Notes: generated by a model from the sequence alone, not told the origin. A DNA stretch of 27,595 nucleotides from JAAYCI01 sp964550985 (GCA_964550985.1 CAZKBM010000041.1:1-27595), one strand, 5' to 3'; positions 15,370-22,979 are shown, numbered from the stretch's first letter. Numbers and translations are program-made.

Positions 15370-16148
15370 AAAACCGGCATGACATTTATATAGACCCCGA
15401 TGCCTGCGTGGGTTGCGGCCTTTGCAAAAAAGACTGCCCCGTGGGCGATATTGTGCTAAAACAGAACAGGGCCGAATGGGTGGGGCAAAGCTGTATTCAG
15501 TGTGGCCACTGTGTGGCGGCTTGCCCCAAAGCCGCAATCTCGATGGATGGTTTTGAAGAGCCGCCGATGGAAATAGAGGGCCCACGGACACTGAACCCGC
15601 AGGCCCTGCTGGAAGCGCTAAAAACCCGCAGAAGCATCCGCCATTTTACCGAACAGCCGGTATTGCCCGAAACTTTGGCGCAAATTATAGAGGCTGGGCG
15701 CTACACACCCACCGGTGGAAATGCGGGAAATGTAAGTTTTACCGTACTGCGGGGCAAGGCGGTGGCACGCTTTGAAAAACCGGCGGTACGCCTGTTCCGG
15801 CGTTTGCTGCCCCTGGCAAACCTGGTAAACCCGGCGGCCAAACGCGTGGGCATTGACGAGCACTTTTTCTTTAAAAAAGCCCCGGCGGTGCTTTTGGTTC
15901 TATCCCCCGATAAGATAAACGGAGCCTTGGCCGCCGCCAACATGGCTTTGATGGCAGAGGCCTGCGGCCTGGGCGTACTGTACAGCGGGTTTTTCTGCAT
16001 GGCCGCAAACACCTCCCCCTGCTTGCGCAAAAAGCTGAAACTACGGCACGGGGAAAAAGTTGTGGCCACGCTGGTGCTTGGCTATGCCGGCGTAAAATAT
16101 TACCGCACGGCGCAAAGAGAGGCGGCCACCCTGCGCTGTGCCCAATAA
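15366..16148 (+). CDS. Ferredoxin-nitroreductase fusion protein
   Basis: 260 residues from the TTG at 15366; GGAGGGG (15352-15358) lies 7 nt upstream, and TTG overlaps the preceding TGA by 4 nt. Earlier in-frame ATGs lie inside the preceding gene. Residues about 1-70 bind two 4Fe-4S clusters (CVGCGLCKKDCP, CIQCGHCVAACP). From about residue 80 comes a nitroreductase-family FMN domain (KTRRSIRHFTEQPV, then PTGGNAGNVSFTV and MALMAEACGLGVLYSG). Such fusions take electrons from ferredoxin rather than NAD(P)H. Nitroaromatics, quinones or flavin-type acceptors are possible substrates. It follows the EFR1 gene in a TetR-controlled operon. Confidence 0.9.
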   Translation: MKNRHDIYIDPDACVGCGLCKKDCPVGDIVLKQNRAEWVGQSCIQCGHCVAACPKAAISMDGFEEPPMEIEGPRTLNPQALLEALKTRRSIRHFTEQPVLPETLAQIIEAGRYTPTGGNAGNVSFTVLRGKAVARFEKPAVRLFRRLLPLANLVNPAAKRVGIDEHFFFKKAPAVLLVLSPDKINGALAAANMALMAEACGLGVLYSGFFCMAANTSPCLRKKLKLRHGEKVVATLVLGYAGVKYYRTAQREAATLRCAQ

Positions 16149-16249
16149 TTAGGCAGAATGCAAGCTGGCCGCCTGTTTTACCCGCTTTTTAAAAAAAGCT
16201 TTCGAAGCAAAGAATGACAATACGTATTTTTGATTCTATGGAAAGCGGC

Positions 16250-16963
16250 CTAACGCGGCAGGCTGTTGCGGTATTCCAGCGGGGTGAGGCCACACTTTTT
16301 TTTGAAGAGCCCGCTGAAATAGCCGGGGTCTTGAAAGCCCACCTGGGCGGCCACCTCCCCCACCTTGCAGCGGGGGTCTTTTAAAAGCTGCCGGGCCTTT
16401 TCCATGCGGTATTCGATGAGATAATCGGACAGGTTTTGCCCGGTGTGCTTTTTAAACAGCTTACACAGATACTGCGGCGAGACATAGAGCGGGGCGGCGA
16501 TACTGCTTAGGGTAAGGCGCCTGGCATAATGCTGCGAAATAGAGTCGATGGCAGCCTGTACCGTTAGGTTTGCCACCTTGGGTGTGGCGGGTTCTTCCGC
16601 TTGGGGCTGCCGCAGCCCTTGCAGGGCCCGAAGCAGTTCTTCGGGGTTTGTGGGCTTTGTAAGGTAGCGGCGCACCCCCATCGATATGGCTTTTTGGGCG
16701 TAATCAAAATCGCGGTATCCGCTTAGGATGATGATATCTAATTCGGGCAGGTTTTGCCGCAGGGCCTCTATCAGGGCAAGGCCCGAAAGCTGCGGCATTC
16801 GGATATCGGTTATCAGTGCGTCGGGCGGGTTTTGCCGCATGGCCTCCAGCGCTTCCAGGGGGTTTTCATACACGCCACACACGCTGATATCCGCCTGGGC
16901 CTCCAGCAGCTTTTGCAGGCCTTTACGGGTTTTGGGCTCATCGTCCACAATCACCAGTTTCAC
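16250..16963 (-). CDS. AraC-type response regulator (YesN-like)
   Basis: 237 residues from the GTG at 16963. An upstream ATG at 16984 is followed by GGGGAGGAGGAG, a ribosome site that sits just before GTG, so GTG is the true start; it overlaps the kinase stop (GTGA). Receiver domain residues 1-115: acidic pair DD (7-8), phospho-acceptor Asp53 in LITDIRMPQ, Lys in RRYLTKP. Then an AraC/XylS DNA-binding domain (about 140-237) with two helix-turn-helices: SPQYLCKLFKKHTG and VGFQDPGYFSGLFKKKCG. It is the output of the YesM-type kinase gene directly upstream, and such pairs usually control a neighbouring transporter. No transporter lies beside it in the same direction. Confidence 0.93.
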   Translation of the reverse strand: MKLVIVDDEPKTRKGLQKLLEAQADISVCGVYENPLEALEAMRQNPPDALITDIRMPQLSGLALIEALRQNLPELDIIILSGYRDFDYAQKAISMGVRRYLTKPTNPEELLRALQGLRQPQAEEPATPKVANLTVQAAIDSISQHYARRLTLSSIAAPLYVSPQYLCKLFKKHTGQNLSDYLIEYRMEKARQLLKDPRCKVGEVAAQVGFQDPGYFSGLFKKKCGLTPLEYRNSLPR

Positions 16964-18708
16964 TCGCTCTCCTCCTCCCCGCAAAGGGGAATGCGCAGCA
17001 CAACAGCCGTGCCGCGCCCAGGCCTGCTTTGTATCCGCAGGCCATACTCCTCGCCATAGTGCAGCCGCAGGCGTTTGTCCACATTTTGCATCCCAATGCA
17101 GGTGTGGCCCACCTGCCGGATATCCTCCTGCCCCAAAAGGGCCGTCAGTTTCTCCCTGTCCATCCCCACGCCGTCGTCCCGCACCACTATGCGCACCTCT
17201 TTTACGTGGCGCAAAGCTTCAATCACCACCCGGCCCCCCTCCGGCTTTGGCTCAAGGCCATGGGTGATGGCATTTTCCACAATGGGCTGTAAAATCAGTT
17301 TTGGCACAGGGCACTCCCCCGCCTCGGCACTGCTGTGTATCTCGTAGCGCAGCCGGTCCTCCAGGCGGTTTTTTTGTATACAGAGGTAACTTTCCACATA
17401 GGCAAGTTCTTCGCACAGGCGCACCGGGCCGCCTTCGCCACTTAGGCTGTACTGCGTCAGGTTGCCCAGCGCAATCACCGCGCGGCTCACCTGCCCCGCC
17501 CCAGCCTCAAGGGCCATCCAGTTGATGGAATCCAGGGTGTTGTACAAAAAGTGGGGGTTTATCTGCAGTTGCAAAGCTTCCAGCTCGGCGTCTTTTTGGG
17601 CCAATTTCTCTCGGTACACCTCGTTAATTAGTTCGTTGATACGCCGCACCATAAAGTTGAAGCTGCCCACCAGGGTGCCAATTTCATCCCTGCGCCGGGT
17701 GCTGAGCTGTTCGGAAAAATCGCCCTCATGGGTGCGGGCCATGGCCGCCGAAAGTTGCTTTAGCGGTGAGGTGGCCGCATAGGTGACGAGTAGGATGAGC
17801 GCCGAGGCCACCAGGGTGCACACCGCTGTAAACAGGATGATGAGCGAGCGCAAACCCCGCGTTTGGGCCAGGATGCTATCCATGGCTATCATGGAAAAGG
17901 TGACCCAGCCCGTGAGGCCGTTGTACTGCCCGCAGGCGTAATATTCCTTGCCGTTCCAGCTAAGGGTAAAGCGGCGCAGGCCACTTGCAAAGGTTTCATC
18001 TGCCTGTTTTACCCAGGCGGCATTCAGGCTCTTGCTGCTGGATATCAGCCGGCCCGCGCCATCCACAATAAAGGTGTACTGGTTTTGGTAGATGTTTTGG
18101 TTGTTTAGCAGCAAATTGCCAAAGGCCTGTGGGTCCAGCTCCAGCAGTATCATGCCCAGGGTTTTGCCCGTATCGGGGTTTTGCACGGCGCAGGCGGCTG
18201 CAATCACCTCTTCGCCCTGCGCCTGGCTGGAAAAAGGGGCCGTAAGGCCCAGCCAAACCGCTTCGCCCTGCTTTTGGGCCGCTTTGCGGTACACGGCTTG
18301 CAGCGCTTCGTCCATGGGCAGGCCCCCCATGGGGTGGGCGCCCGCCTGGCGGTACAATACACGGTTTGGGCTGCATACCAGCACCCTGGCCGCCGCGGGA
18401 AAGCTTGCGGCAAGGTCATCCAGGTAACGCCCGGTGGCATACTCTGGCGCGGCGCTCTCATACGAGGTGAGGTAATCGATGAGGATTTTATTGCCCGCCG
18501 TGCTCTCCAACTGCCCGGCGGTAAAGCGCACATTGGTGTTCACCGTGATATCCACGCGGTTGACCAAATCTGCAATATCGGCTTTTTTATTTTGCAAAAT
18601 CAGCTTGGTGGCCTGCTGGTAGGATACCAGCCCAAGCAGCAGCCCCTGCGCCACCACCACCAAAATAAAGATGGCCGTAATTTTTTGGCCTAAGGATAAG
18701 GGTTTCAA
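16960..18708 (-). CDS. YesM-type sensor histidine kinase
   Basis: 582 residues from the TTG at 18708; the near-perfect site AAGGAGGTGA lies 7 nt upstream, and an ATG at 18744 lies before it and is rejected. TM1 about 8-30; a large extracytoplasmic sensor domain to about 265 (dCache-like, not resolvable by eye); TM2 about 266-290; HAMP about 291-345; coiled linker; then His-kinase domain with LQLQINPHFLYNTLDSINW (phospho-acceptor His about 385), N-box ILQPIVENAITHG and G-box VVRDDGVGMD. The family's kinases sense sugars or polysaccharides and phosphorylate AraC-type regulators. The gene is coupled to the YesN-type gene by a 4-nt overlap. Confidence 0.92.
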   Translation of the reverse strand: MKPLSLGQKITAIFILVVVAQGLLLGLVSYQQATKLILQNKKADIADLVNRVDITVNTNVRFTAGQLESTAGNKILIDYLTSYESAAPEYATGRYLDDLAASFPAAARVLVCSPNRVLYRQAGAHPMGGLPMDEALQAVYRKAAQKQGEAVWLGLTAPFSSQAQGEEVIAAACAVQNPDTGKTLGMILLELDPQAFGNLLLNNQNIYQNQYTFIVDGAGRLISSSKSLNAAWVKQADETFASGLRRFTLSWNGKEYYACGQYNGLTGWVTFSMIAMDSILAQTRGLRSLIILFTAVCTLVASALILLVTYAATSPLKQLSAAMARTHEGDFSEQLSTRRRDEIGTLVGSFNFMVRRINELINEVYREKLAQKDAELEALQLQINPHFLYNTLDSINWMALEAGAGQVSRAVIALGNLTQYSLSGEGGPVRLCEELAYVESYLCIQKNRLEDRLRYEIHSSAEAGECPVPKLILQPIVENAITHGLEPKPEGGRVVIEALRHVKEVRIVVRDDGVGMDREKLTALLGQEDIRQVGHTCIGMQNVDKRLRLHYGEEYGLRIQSRPGRGTAVVLRIPLCGEEESE

Positions 18709-18754
18709 ACGGTCACCTCCTTGCTGCGCCCTGCCATACCCCATAATACTATTT

Positions 18755-18786
18755 CAGAATAGAAACTGAATAAAGTTTCTATTCTG
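18755..18786. promoter_or_regulatory. 12-bp perfect inverted repeat upstream of the kinase operon
   Basis: CAGAATAGAAAC (18755-18766), 8-bp spacer, exact complement (18775-18786). It sits about 45 bp before the kinase start, with a possible -10 TATTAT just downstream on the minus strand, so an operator is possible. Confidence 0.65.
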
Positions 18787-18788
18787 AT

Positions 18789-18811
18789 GTTGCAGCAAAA
18801 GGCGCTGCAAC
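18789..18811. repeat. 8-bp perfect hairpin GTTGCAGC/GCTGCAAC
   Basis: Arms at 18789-18796 and 18804-18811 around a 7-nt loop, one of four hairpins in a row between the HxlR and kinase genes. No T-run follows on either strand. It is probably part of a structured intergenic module. Confidence 0.6.
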
Positions 18812-18817
18812 GCGTCT

Positions 18818-18874
18818 CATGCAAAATTTCTGTTAAAAACAAAATGAAGTTTTTAACGAAATTTAGGATAAGCA
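18818..18874. repeat. Covarying hairpin element, copy 1
   Basis: Left flank CATGCAAAATTTCT (18818-18831), inner 9-bp stem GTTAAAAAC (18832-18840)/GTTTTTAAC (18849-18857) with an 8-nt loop, then right flank GAAATTTAGGATAAGCA. Outer stem pairs continue with one bulged T. A related copy lies at 26314-26370 with different but still pairing stem bases. Confidence 0.72.
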
Positions 18875-18880
18875 TAGCAC

Positions 18881-18907
18881 AAAAGGGCGGCGCTGTGCCA
18901 GCGTGCC
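18881..18907 (-). terminator. Possible terminator of the HxlR gene
   Basis: On the minus strand, stem GGCACGCTG/CAGCGCC (18889-18895 with 18899-18907, one bulge) is followed by GCCC then TTTT (complement of 18881-18884), about 100 nt beyond the HxlR stop. A weak terminator because the T-run is short and separated. Confidence 0.45.
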
Positions 18908-19007
18908 GGGGGCGGGGCGGCGGCGGTTTGGCCTTCTGGCCGGCCCTTCGGCTAAAGGCAATTTGGCCGCGAGTGCCTCGATGGGAATGGCCGGTGTGAA
19001 CCGCGCT

Positions 19008-19370
19008 TTACCTCCCCTGCTGTTTCTGGCTGGCCAGCATGTCAAGGCTCCACCCGGCTATAATTTGAAAAGCGGGAAAGAGCGCGTCGCAGTTTTGGGT
19101 AAGCGCATACTCCACCCGCACGGGCATCTCTTGGTACTGCCTGCGGGAGACAAGCCCCGCGCCCTCCAGTTCTTTTAGCGAGCTTGCCAGCATGGTATTG
19201 GTAATGCCGTCAATTTTCCGTTTTAGCTCGTTATACCTGGCCGGGCCGTCTTTGCGCAAGGCGCACAGAATGGGTATCTTCCACTTCCCGCCCAAAATAT
19301 CCATGGCAAATTTTAAGGGGCAGGGCTGCACACAGGGGCAAACAGAGGCCTTACACATGGGTTCACTCAC
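19008..19370 (-). CDS. HxlR family transcriptional regulator with a four-cysteine N-terminus
   Basis: 120 residues, starting at GTG 19370 with AGGTGA 7 nt upstream (an in-frame ATG at 19358 is the alternative). Winged-helix HxlR domain: FAMDILGGKWKIPILCAL, RYNELKRKIDGITNTMLASS (recognition helix), LVSRRQYQEMPVRVEYALT (wing). HxlR/YodB/CzcO-type proteins often sense thiols, quinones or diamide via N-terminal Cys. Here C6, C11, C13 and C17 give C-x4-C-x-C-x3-C, more cysteines than usual. The gene is divergent from a flavodoxin, which is its likely target. Confidence 0.9.
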   Translation of the reverse strand: MSEPMCKASVCPCVQPCPLKFAMDILGGKWKIPILCALRKDGPARYNELKRKIDGITNTMLASSLKELEGAGLVSRRQYQEMPVRVEYALTQNCDALFPAFQIIAGWSLDMLASQKQQGR

Positions 19371-19403
19371 TTTTTTCTCACCTGCTTTTGAAAATCTGCG
19401 TAC

Positions 19404-19447
19404 TTGTTCTTTTGGTCTTTTGGTAGTAATATTGTATCAGGTAGTAA
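19404..19447. promoter_or_regulatory. Flavodoxin promoter and direct-repeat candidate HxlR operator
   Basis: Plus strand: TTGTTC (19404-19409), 17-bp spacer, TAATAT (19427-19432). GGTAGTAA occurs at 19422-19429 and again at 19440-19447, 18 bp apart, over the -10 and start. On the minus strand a possible hxlR promoter (TTTACT, 17 bp, TACAAT) uses the same DNA. Confidence 0.6.
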
Positions 19448-19491
19448 AGTAAGAGTAAAGCGCTTTTATCATTTGCAGGGAGGGAAACCGG

Positions 19492-19980
19492 ATGAAACTG
19501 TCAGTCGTATATCACTCAAAAACCGGCAACACAAAACAGATGGCGGAGGAGATTGTGCTGGGTATGCAGGAGGTGGCCGGCGCCGAGGCCAAAGCCATGG
19601 CCATTGAGGAACTGGACGAGGCCTTTTTGGCCGAAAGCCGCTGCATTGTGGTGGGCACGCCCATCTACTATGCCGAGATGTGCAAGGAGGTGAAGGGCTG
19701 GCTGGAGGGGGCCTTTCCCAAAAGCAAGCCCACGGGCAAGATAGGGGGCGCTTTTGCCACGGCCGACTATATCCACGGCGGGGGTGAGCTGGGCTTACGG
19801 GCTATTTTAGACCATATGATGGTGTTTGGGATGCTGACATACTCCGGCGGGGGCAGTGCGGGCAAGCCCGTGGTACATCTGGGGCCGGTGGGCTGGGCCG
19901 GGCATTTGGAGGAAACGCGGGAGATTTTTGGCATCTATGGCCAGCGCATGGCGCAAAAAACCTTGGAGGTTTTTGGGTAG
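19492..19980 (+). CDS. Flavodoxin family protein
   Basis: 162 residues, normal for a stand-alone flavodoxin. The N-terminal YHSKTGNTKQMAEEI is the FMN phosphate loop, VVGTPIYYAEMCKEVKGWL and GGAFATADYIHGG are the flavin-flanking loops. GGAGGG precedes the ATG. It is divergent from an HxlR regulator and likely under its control. As a single-electron shuttle it could reduce MetH-type cobalamin proteins or act in oxidative stress; which partner is not clear. Alternatively a WrbA-like quinone reductase, but it is shorter than WrbA. Confidence 0.9.
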   Translation: MKLSVVYHSKTGNTKQMAEEIVLGMQEVAGAEAKAMAIEELDEAFLAESRCIVVGTPIYYAEMCKEVKGWLEGAFPKSKPTGKIGGAFATADYIHGGGELGLRAILDHMMVFGMLTYSGGGSAGKPVVHLGPVGWAGHLEETREIFGIYGQRMAQKTLEVFG

Positions 19981-20114
19981 GTTTTAGTAAATCGGAGTTG
20001 CTTCAAGTACATTCAAGCGGTGGCAAGAGGGATGTTTTGAGGCGGCGGACGACAAAAACGTAGGAGATGGCCAAGCGCTTCCGCACATGTGAGGTGCTTA
20101 TTCCGGCTATTGAG

Positions 20115-20148
20115 TGCCTCTATGTTCAGTGCAACATAGAGGCATTTT
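20115..20148 (+). terminator. Rho-independent terminator after the flavodoxin region
   Basis: A perfect 12-bp stem TGCCTCTATGTT/AACATAGAGGCA (20115-20126 with 20133-20144), 6-nt loop CAGTGC, then TTTT. The strand carries no gene between the flavodoxin stop and here, so the 3' UTR is about 135 nt. Confidence 0.8.
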
Positions 20149-20202
20149 AAACATGCGCAAGGTGTCGTCAGTTCTTCTTGCGGAAAGGCTGCAAATATCC
20201 AC

Positions 20203-21219
20203 TCACGCCAATACAATATCTCCATTGTCAAAGGGGTCTCCACATTCCGGGCAAAACTTGGGCGGTTGATGCTTATCGTCAGGTTCCCAGCCACACTTGT
20301 CACACCTATATTGCGGAATTCCCGTGGGTTTTGCTTTGCCGCATTCCTGGCAAAACTTGCCCCGGTTCTCCTCACCACAGATGCACGTCCAGCTATTGGT
20401 TGCGGGTACATCAAATGTCATATCCAAAGCTTCGGCATCTGCTTCCAAATTTTCAACATCTGCTTCAATGGTGGCCTCATATTTTTCGTACTCTTCTGGA
20501 GACATATGAGCCAATGCGGAAAGGTGACTTTTGAGTTTGTGTGCCATTGGTTTAAAAGTTGCGAGAGTAAGCCCGCCTGAAATGGCCCCACCCAATATGG
20601 GAACCACCTTTGATACACCTTTGGCAAAAGTTGCCTTCACCATTTTTTGGCCCAGCATGGCCGCAATTTTTTTTACAAGAGGGTAGTACCACGTTTTCGT
20701 CAGTGCTTTCGCGGCAACCTTCTTTGCCACAGCTCTCATAGCTGTTTCGCCAAACAGTTTGGCCACCGCCTTGTTGGCAGCGCCTACACCAGACATGACA
20801 CCAACAAACAAGACTAGTTGAGATTCCGTTCCCTCGTCCAGACCGGATGACTCGGTAAATATTTCATCCCAGCCATAGAGGTAAGCTAACTCTTGTGCAA
20901 CTCGAATCACAAACCCATAAAATTGTGCAAGGTCTGCCGGAATTGTAGCGGCCATTGCAATGCCACCGGGTATACCTGCTGCTGTGGATATGGTTGTCAC
21001 TTTAAGGGTTTCCGCATTGATTACGGCATTTGCAAGGCTATCCAGCGTCGTAATAGGAATATCTGCATGAAGTGTGCCCTCGTCAATTGCCTTTTGCAAT
21101 TGCGCCGGCGTGCATAGCCTTGACAGATTTTTGGTTAGGAATTCGGTTCTATCTACACGAACAAGGGGAAGCTTAGCGGCACTTTCCAAAACAGAACTGA
21201 ATGACATAGCTTTAGTCAT
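20203..21219 (-). CDS. EcsC-like protein with C-terminal double zinc ribbon
   Basis: 338 residues. Residues about 75-240 look like an EcsC domain: a glycine/alanine-rich hydrophobic segment (AAGIPGGIAMAATIPADLA), then RVAQELAYLYGWDEIF and a second Gly-rich helix near VVPILGGAISGGLTLATF. An acidic helix (EEYEKYEATIEADVENLEAD, about 245-265) precedes two zinc ribbons: CICG...CQECG (about 281-296) and CDKCG...CPECG (about 308-328). EcsC proteins are membrane-associated and poorly characterised; fusion to zinc ribbons suggests binding to protein or nucleic acid at the membrane (inference). The patch is AT-richer than its neighbours and holds no other gene. Ribosome site GAGGAG precedes the ATG. 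Function unknown. Confidence 0.75.
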   Translation of the reverse strand: MTKAMSFSSVLESAAKLPLVRVDRTEFLTKNLSRLCTPAQLQKAIDEGTLHADIPITTLDSLANAVINAETLKVTTISTAAGIPGGIAMAATIPADLAQFYGFVIRVAQELAYLYGWDEIFTESSGLDEGTESQLVLFVGVMSGVGAANKAVAKLFGETAMRAVAKKVAAKALTKTWYYPLVKKIAAMLGQKMVKATFAKGVSKVVPILGGAISGGLTLATFKPMAHKLKSHLSALAHMSPEEYEKYEATIEADVENLEADAEALDMTFDVPATNSWTCICGEENRGKFCQECGKAKPTGIPQYRCDKCGWEPDDKHQPPKFCPECGDPFDNGDIVLA

Positions 21220-21702
21220 GAAATAGTCTCCTCACATTTTCTATTATCGTCTTTTCTACGCATGGATGACAGACTAATGCGTTATACTACAGTCCATGCA
21301 TTTCCTGCGAATTTTTTGCATAAACCATAAGCAAGGAGTTTGTAGCAGCGAGCACACTAATCATGCTGTACCACCAACAGGAGGATTGAAAACTACATAA
21401 AGTATATCATATAAACGTCTGATTTTCCACTATTTTAACGAGTATTTGCAGCATATGCGCCAAACTCAAACCAACAAAAAGGCCCGCGCTTCGGCTCTGG
21501 TGCGTGATACCATACCTTAACCTTTTGCCGCTGCGCCAAATGCGAGTGTAAAAACCCCTGCTATGGGAGCGCTAAACTTTGTGAGAAAATCCACCTTGAG
21601 GTGCATTCCGCCCGTGTCATTCACTATTGAGCACACCCTTACCCTCACACTGTTGAGGTGATTTGTTTCTGATGCCAAAGTTGATGTAATAATGACAAGG
21701 GC
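21220..21702. other. AT-rich intergenic region with no convincing gene
   Basis: Holds a 7-bp inverted repeat (GCATGGA 21260-21266, TCCATGC 21293-21299), a possible plus-strand promoter (TTGAAA 21386-21391, 18 bp, TATAAA 21410-21415) without a gene to drive, and a possible minus-strand one for the EcsC-like gene (TATACT near 21402). At 21628-21643 the motif TATTGAGCACACCCT is a 14/15 match to one end of the palindromic element at 21957-22115, suggesting an element remnant. A 70-residue minus reading frame (21517-21729) is not supported. Confidence 0.5.
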
Positions 21703-21752
21703 AAAAGAAAAAGAACTCATCAAACGCAAAATTATGCGTTGAAAAGTTCTTT
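21703..21752 (-). terminator. Terminator of tRNA-Leu
   Basis: Stem AAAGAACT (21710-21717)/AGTTCTTT (21745-21752), with an internal hairpin AACGCA/TGCGTT. On the minus strand it is followed by the T-rich run complementary to 21703-21711. Confidence 0.75.
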
Positions 21753-21756
21753 ATCA

Positions 21757-21843
21757 TGGTGCCGCTGACCGGACTTGAACCGGTACGATGTTGCCATCGA
21801 GGGATTTTAAGTCCCTTGTGTCTGCCGATTCCACCACAGCGGC
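21757..21843 (-). tRNA. trnL: tRNA-Leu (UAA anticodon)
   Basis: 87 nt. Minus strand: acceptor GCCGCTG at the 5' end (21843) pairs with CAGCGGC; anticodon stem AGGGA/TCCCT around the loop CTTAAAA (TAA), long variable arm as in class II leucine tRNAs, T arm GGTTCAAGTCC. The 3' end reads ACCA, so the CCA is encoded (21757-21759). Confidence 0.95.
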
Positions 21844-21888
21844 ATTTTTGCTATGCAAAACAGCAGGCGCGGTTTTTCCCGCCTATCT

Positions 21889-21918
21889 ATCATACACAAT
21901 TGTGGCAAGCGGTGTCAA
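21889..21918 (-). promoter_or_regulatory. Promoter of tRNA-Leu
   Basis: Minus strand: TTGACA (21913-21918), 18-bp spacer, TATGAT (21889-21894), about 45 bp before the tRNA 5' end. Confidence 0.82.
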
Positions 21919-21956
21919 TGCAATTTGCACCACCGGGCAGTATTTGTTACAATATT

Positions 21957-22115
21957 GGGGTGTGTTCGATAATTGTTCCAATTCGTGCTTTTGCCTAAAA
22001 TTTTAGTGTATTTTGGGCACGGAGGACGTAGGCGGGCTTTCGCCCGGCAAGGACAACAAGCACAAAAGACGAAAAATTTGGCAAAATGACGAGTTGGGTT
22101 AATTATTGAACACAC
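21957..22115. mobile_element. 159-bp imperfect palindrome (MITE-like)
   Basis: The left end GGGTGTGTTCGATAATT (from 21958) and the right end AATTATTGAACACACCC (to 22114) are inverted repeats differing at one base pair. The arms remain related for about 70 bp and the centre is a GC-rich hairpin GCGGGCTTTCGCCCGGC (about 22032-22048). No coding capacity. Adjacent to the YdcF gene start (22176) and 40 bp upstream of the tRNA-Leu promoter. Probably a miniature inverted-repeat element. Confidence 0.7.
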
Positions 22116-22175
22116 CCTAGTTGCATGGTTTCGTGTGAAGTGGTTTTTTATAACGCACCAAGGGGGAAACACCGT

Positions 22176-22979
22176 ATGAAGATGGGCATCACTTGGGCGC
22201 TGGCGGCCTTTTTTTGGTTTTCGGCCCTGGTGGTTTTGGTAAAAAGCAAATGGAATGTTGGCAGCCTGTTACTTTGGTTGGCGGCCTTGCTGTGCACCGC
22301 CTACGGGCTGTTTATGCCCCAGATAGACGCCTTTACGGCCACAGGGATAGGCTTTTTAATAAAACTGCTGTTTTGGCTGGGCGTAGCGGTACTCTTGGGC
22401 ATTGTGATATTTTTGGCATTGGCAGGCGCAAAAAACACCGCCATGGGGGATGAAAAAGCCCTGATTGTGCTGGGCGCAGGGCTGCGCCGCCGCACCGTTA
22501 GCGACCTTTTGCGCCGCAGGCTGATTGCGGCGCAAAAAGCCTATGCACAAAACCCTGCCGCACTTTTGGTGGTTAGCGGCGGGCAGGGCCGTGGCGAGGA
22601 TATCCCCGAAGCGGAGGCCATGCGCCAGTGGCTTTTGGCAAACGGAATGCCCCCAAGGTCTATTTTAGCCGAGGATAAAAGCACCTCCACCGAGACAAAC
22701 CTGCTGTACAGCAAGGTGCTGCTTACCAAAGCCGGTGTGAGCATCGACCAACCCATTGCCCTGGTTACCAACCGTTTTCACTGTTACCGCGCGCGCTGTT
22801 ACGCAAAACGCGCGGGTTTTACCCAGGTACGCAGCATACCCGCCAGCATGAACTGGCCCACCTTTTTGCAGAACTACCTGCGCGAGGCCGCCGCCCTTGT
22901 GTACATGTGGTTACCGGGCCGCCACCCCGCCAGCGCCAGCCAAACACCCGAAAAACCAGCCGATGAGACAAACGGCTAA
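22176..22979 (+). CDS. YdcF/SanA family (DUF218) membrane protein
   Basis: 267 residues from the ATG at 22176 (AGGGGGAA upstream); a reading from 22125 lacks a good ribosome site. Three hydrophobic segments at about 4-22, 29-47 and 52-78 anchor it in the membrane. The DUF218 domain follows: LIVLGAGLRRRTVSDLL, LLVVSGGQGRGEDIPEAEAM, EDKSTSTETNLLYSK and LVTNRFHCYRARCYAKRAG. E. coli relatives include YdcF and SanA, the latter linked to vancomycin resistance and the envelope. The exact enzyme activity is unknown. It stands alone in the patch. Confidence 0.88.
   Translation: MKMGITWALAAFFWFSALVVLVKSKWNVGSLLLWLAALLCTAYGLFMPQIDAFTATGIGFLIKLLFWLGVAVLLGIVIFLALAGAKNTAMGDEKALIVLGAGLRRRTVSDLLRRRLIAAQKAYAQNPAALLVVSGGQGRGEDIPEAEAMRQWLLANGMPPRSILAEDKSTSTETNLLYSKVLLTKAGVSIDQPIALVTNRFHCYRARCYAKRAGFTQVRSIPASMNWPTFLQNYLREAAALVYMWLPGRHPASASQTPEKPADETNG

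Noticed and set aside
20013..20414. 133-residue reading frame opposite the terminator and inside the zinc-ribbon gene
   Set aside because: Overlaps the zinc-ribbon gene in another frame and runs through the flavodoxin terminator.
21517..21729. 70-residue minus-strand reading frame
   Set aside because: No ribosome site, composition unlike neighbours, overlaps the tRNA terminator and an element end; probably not a gene.
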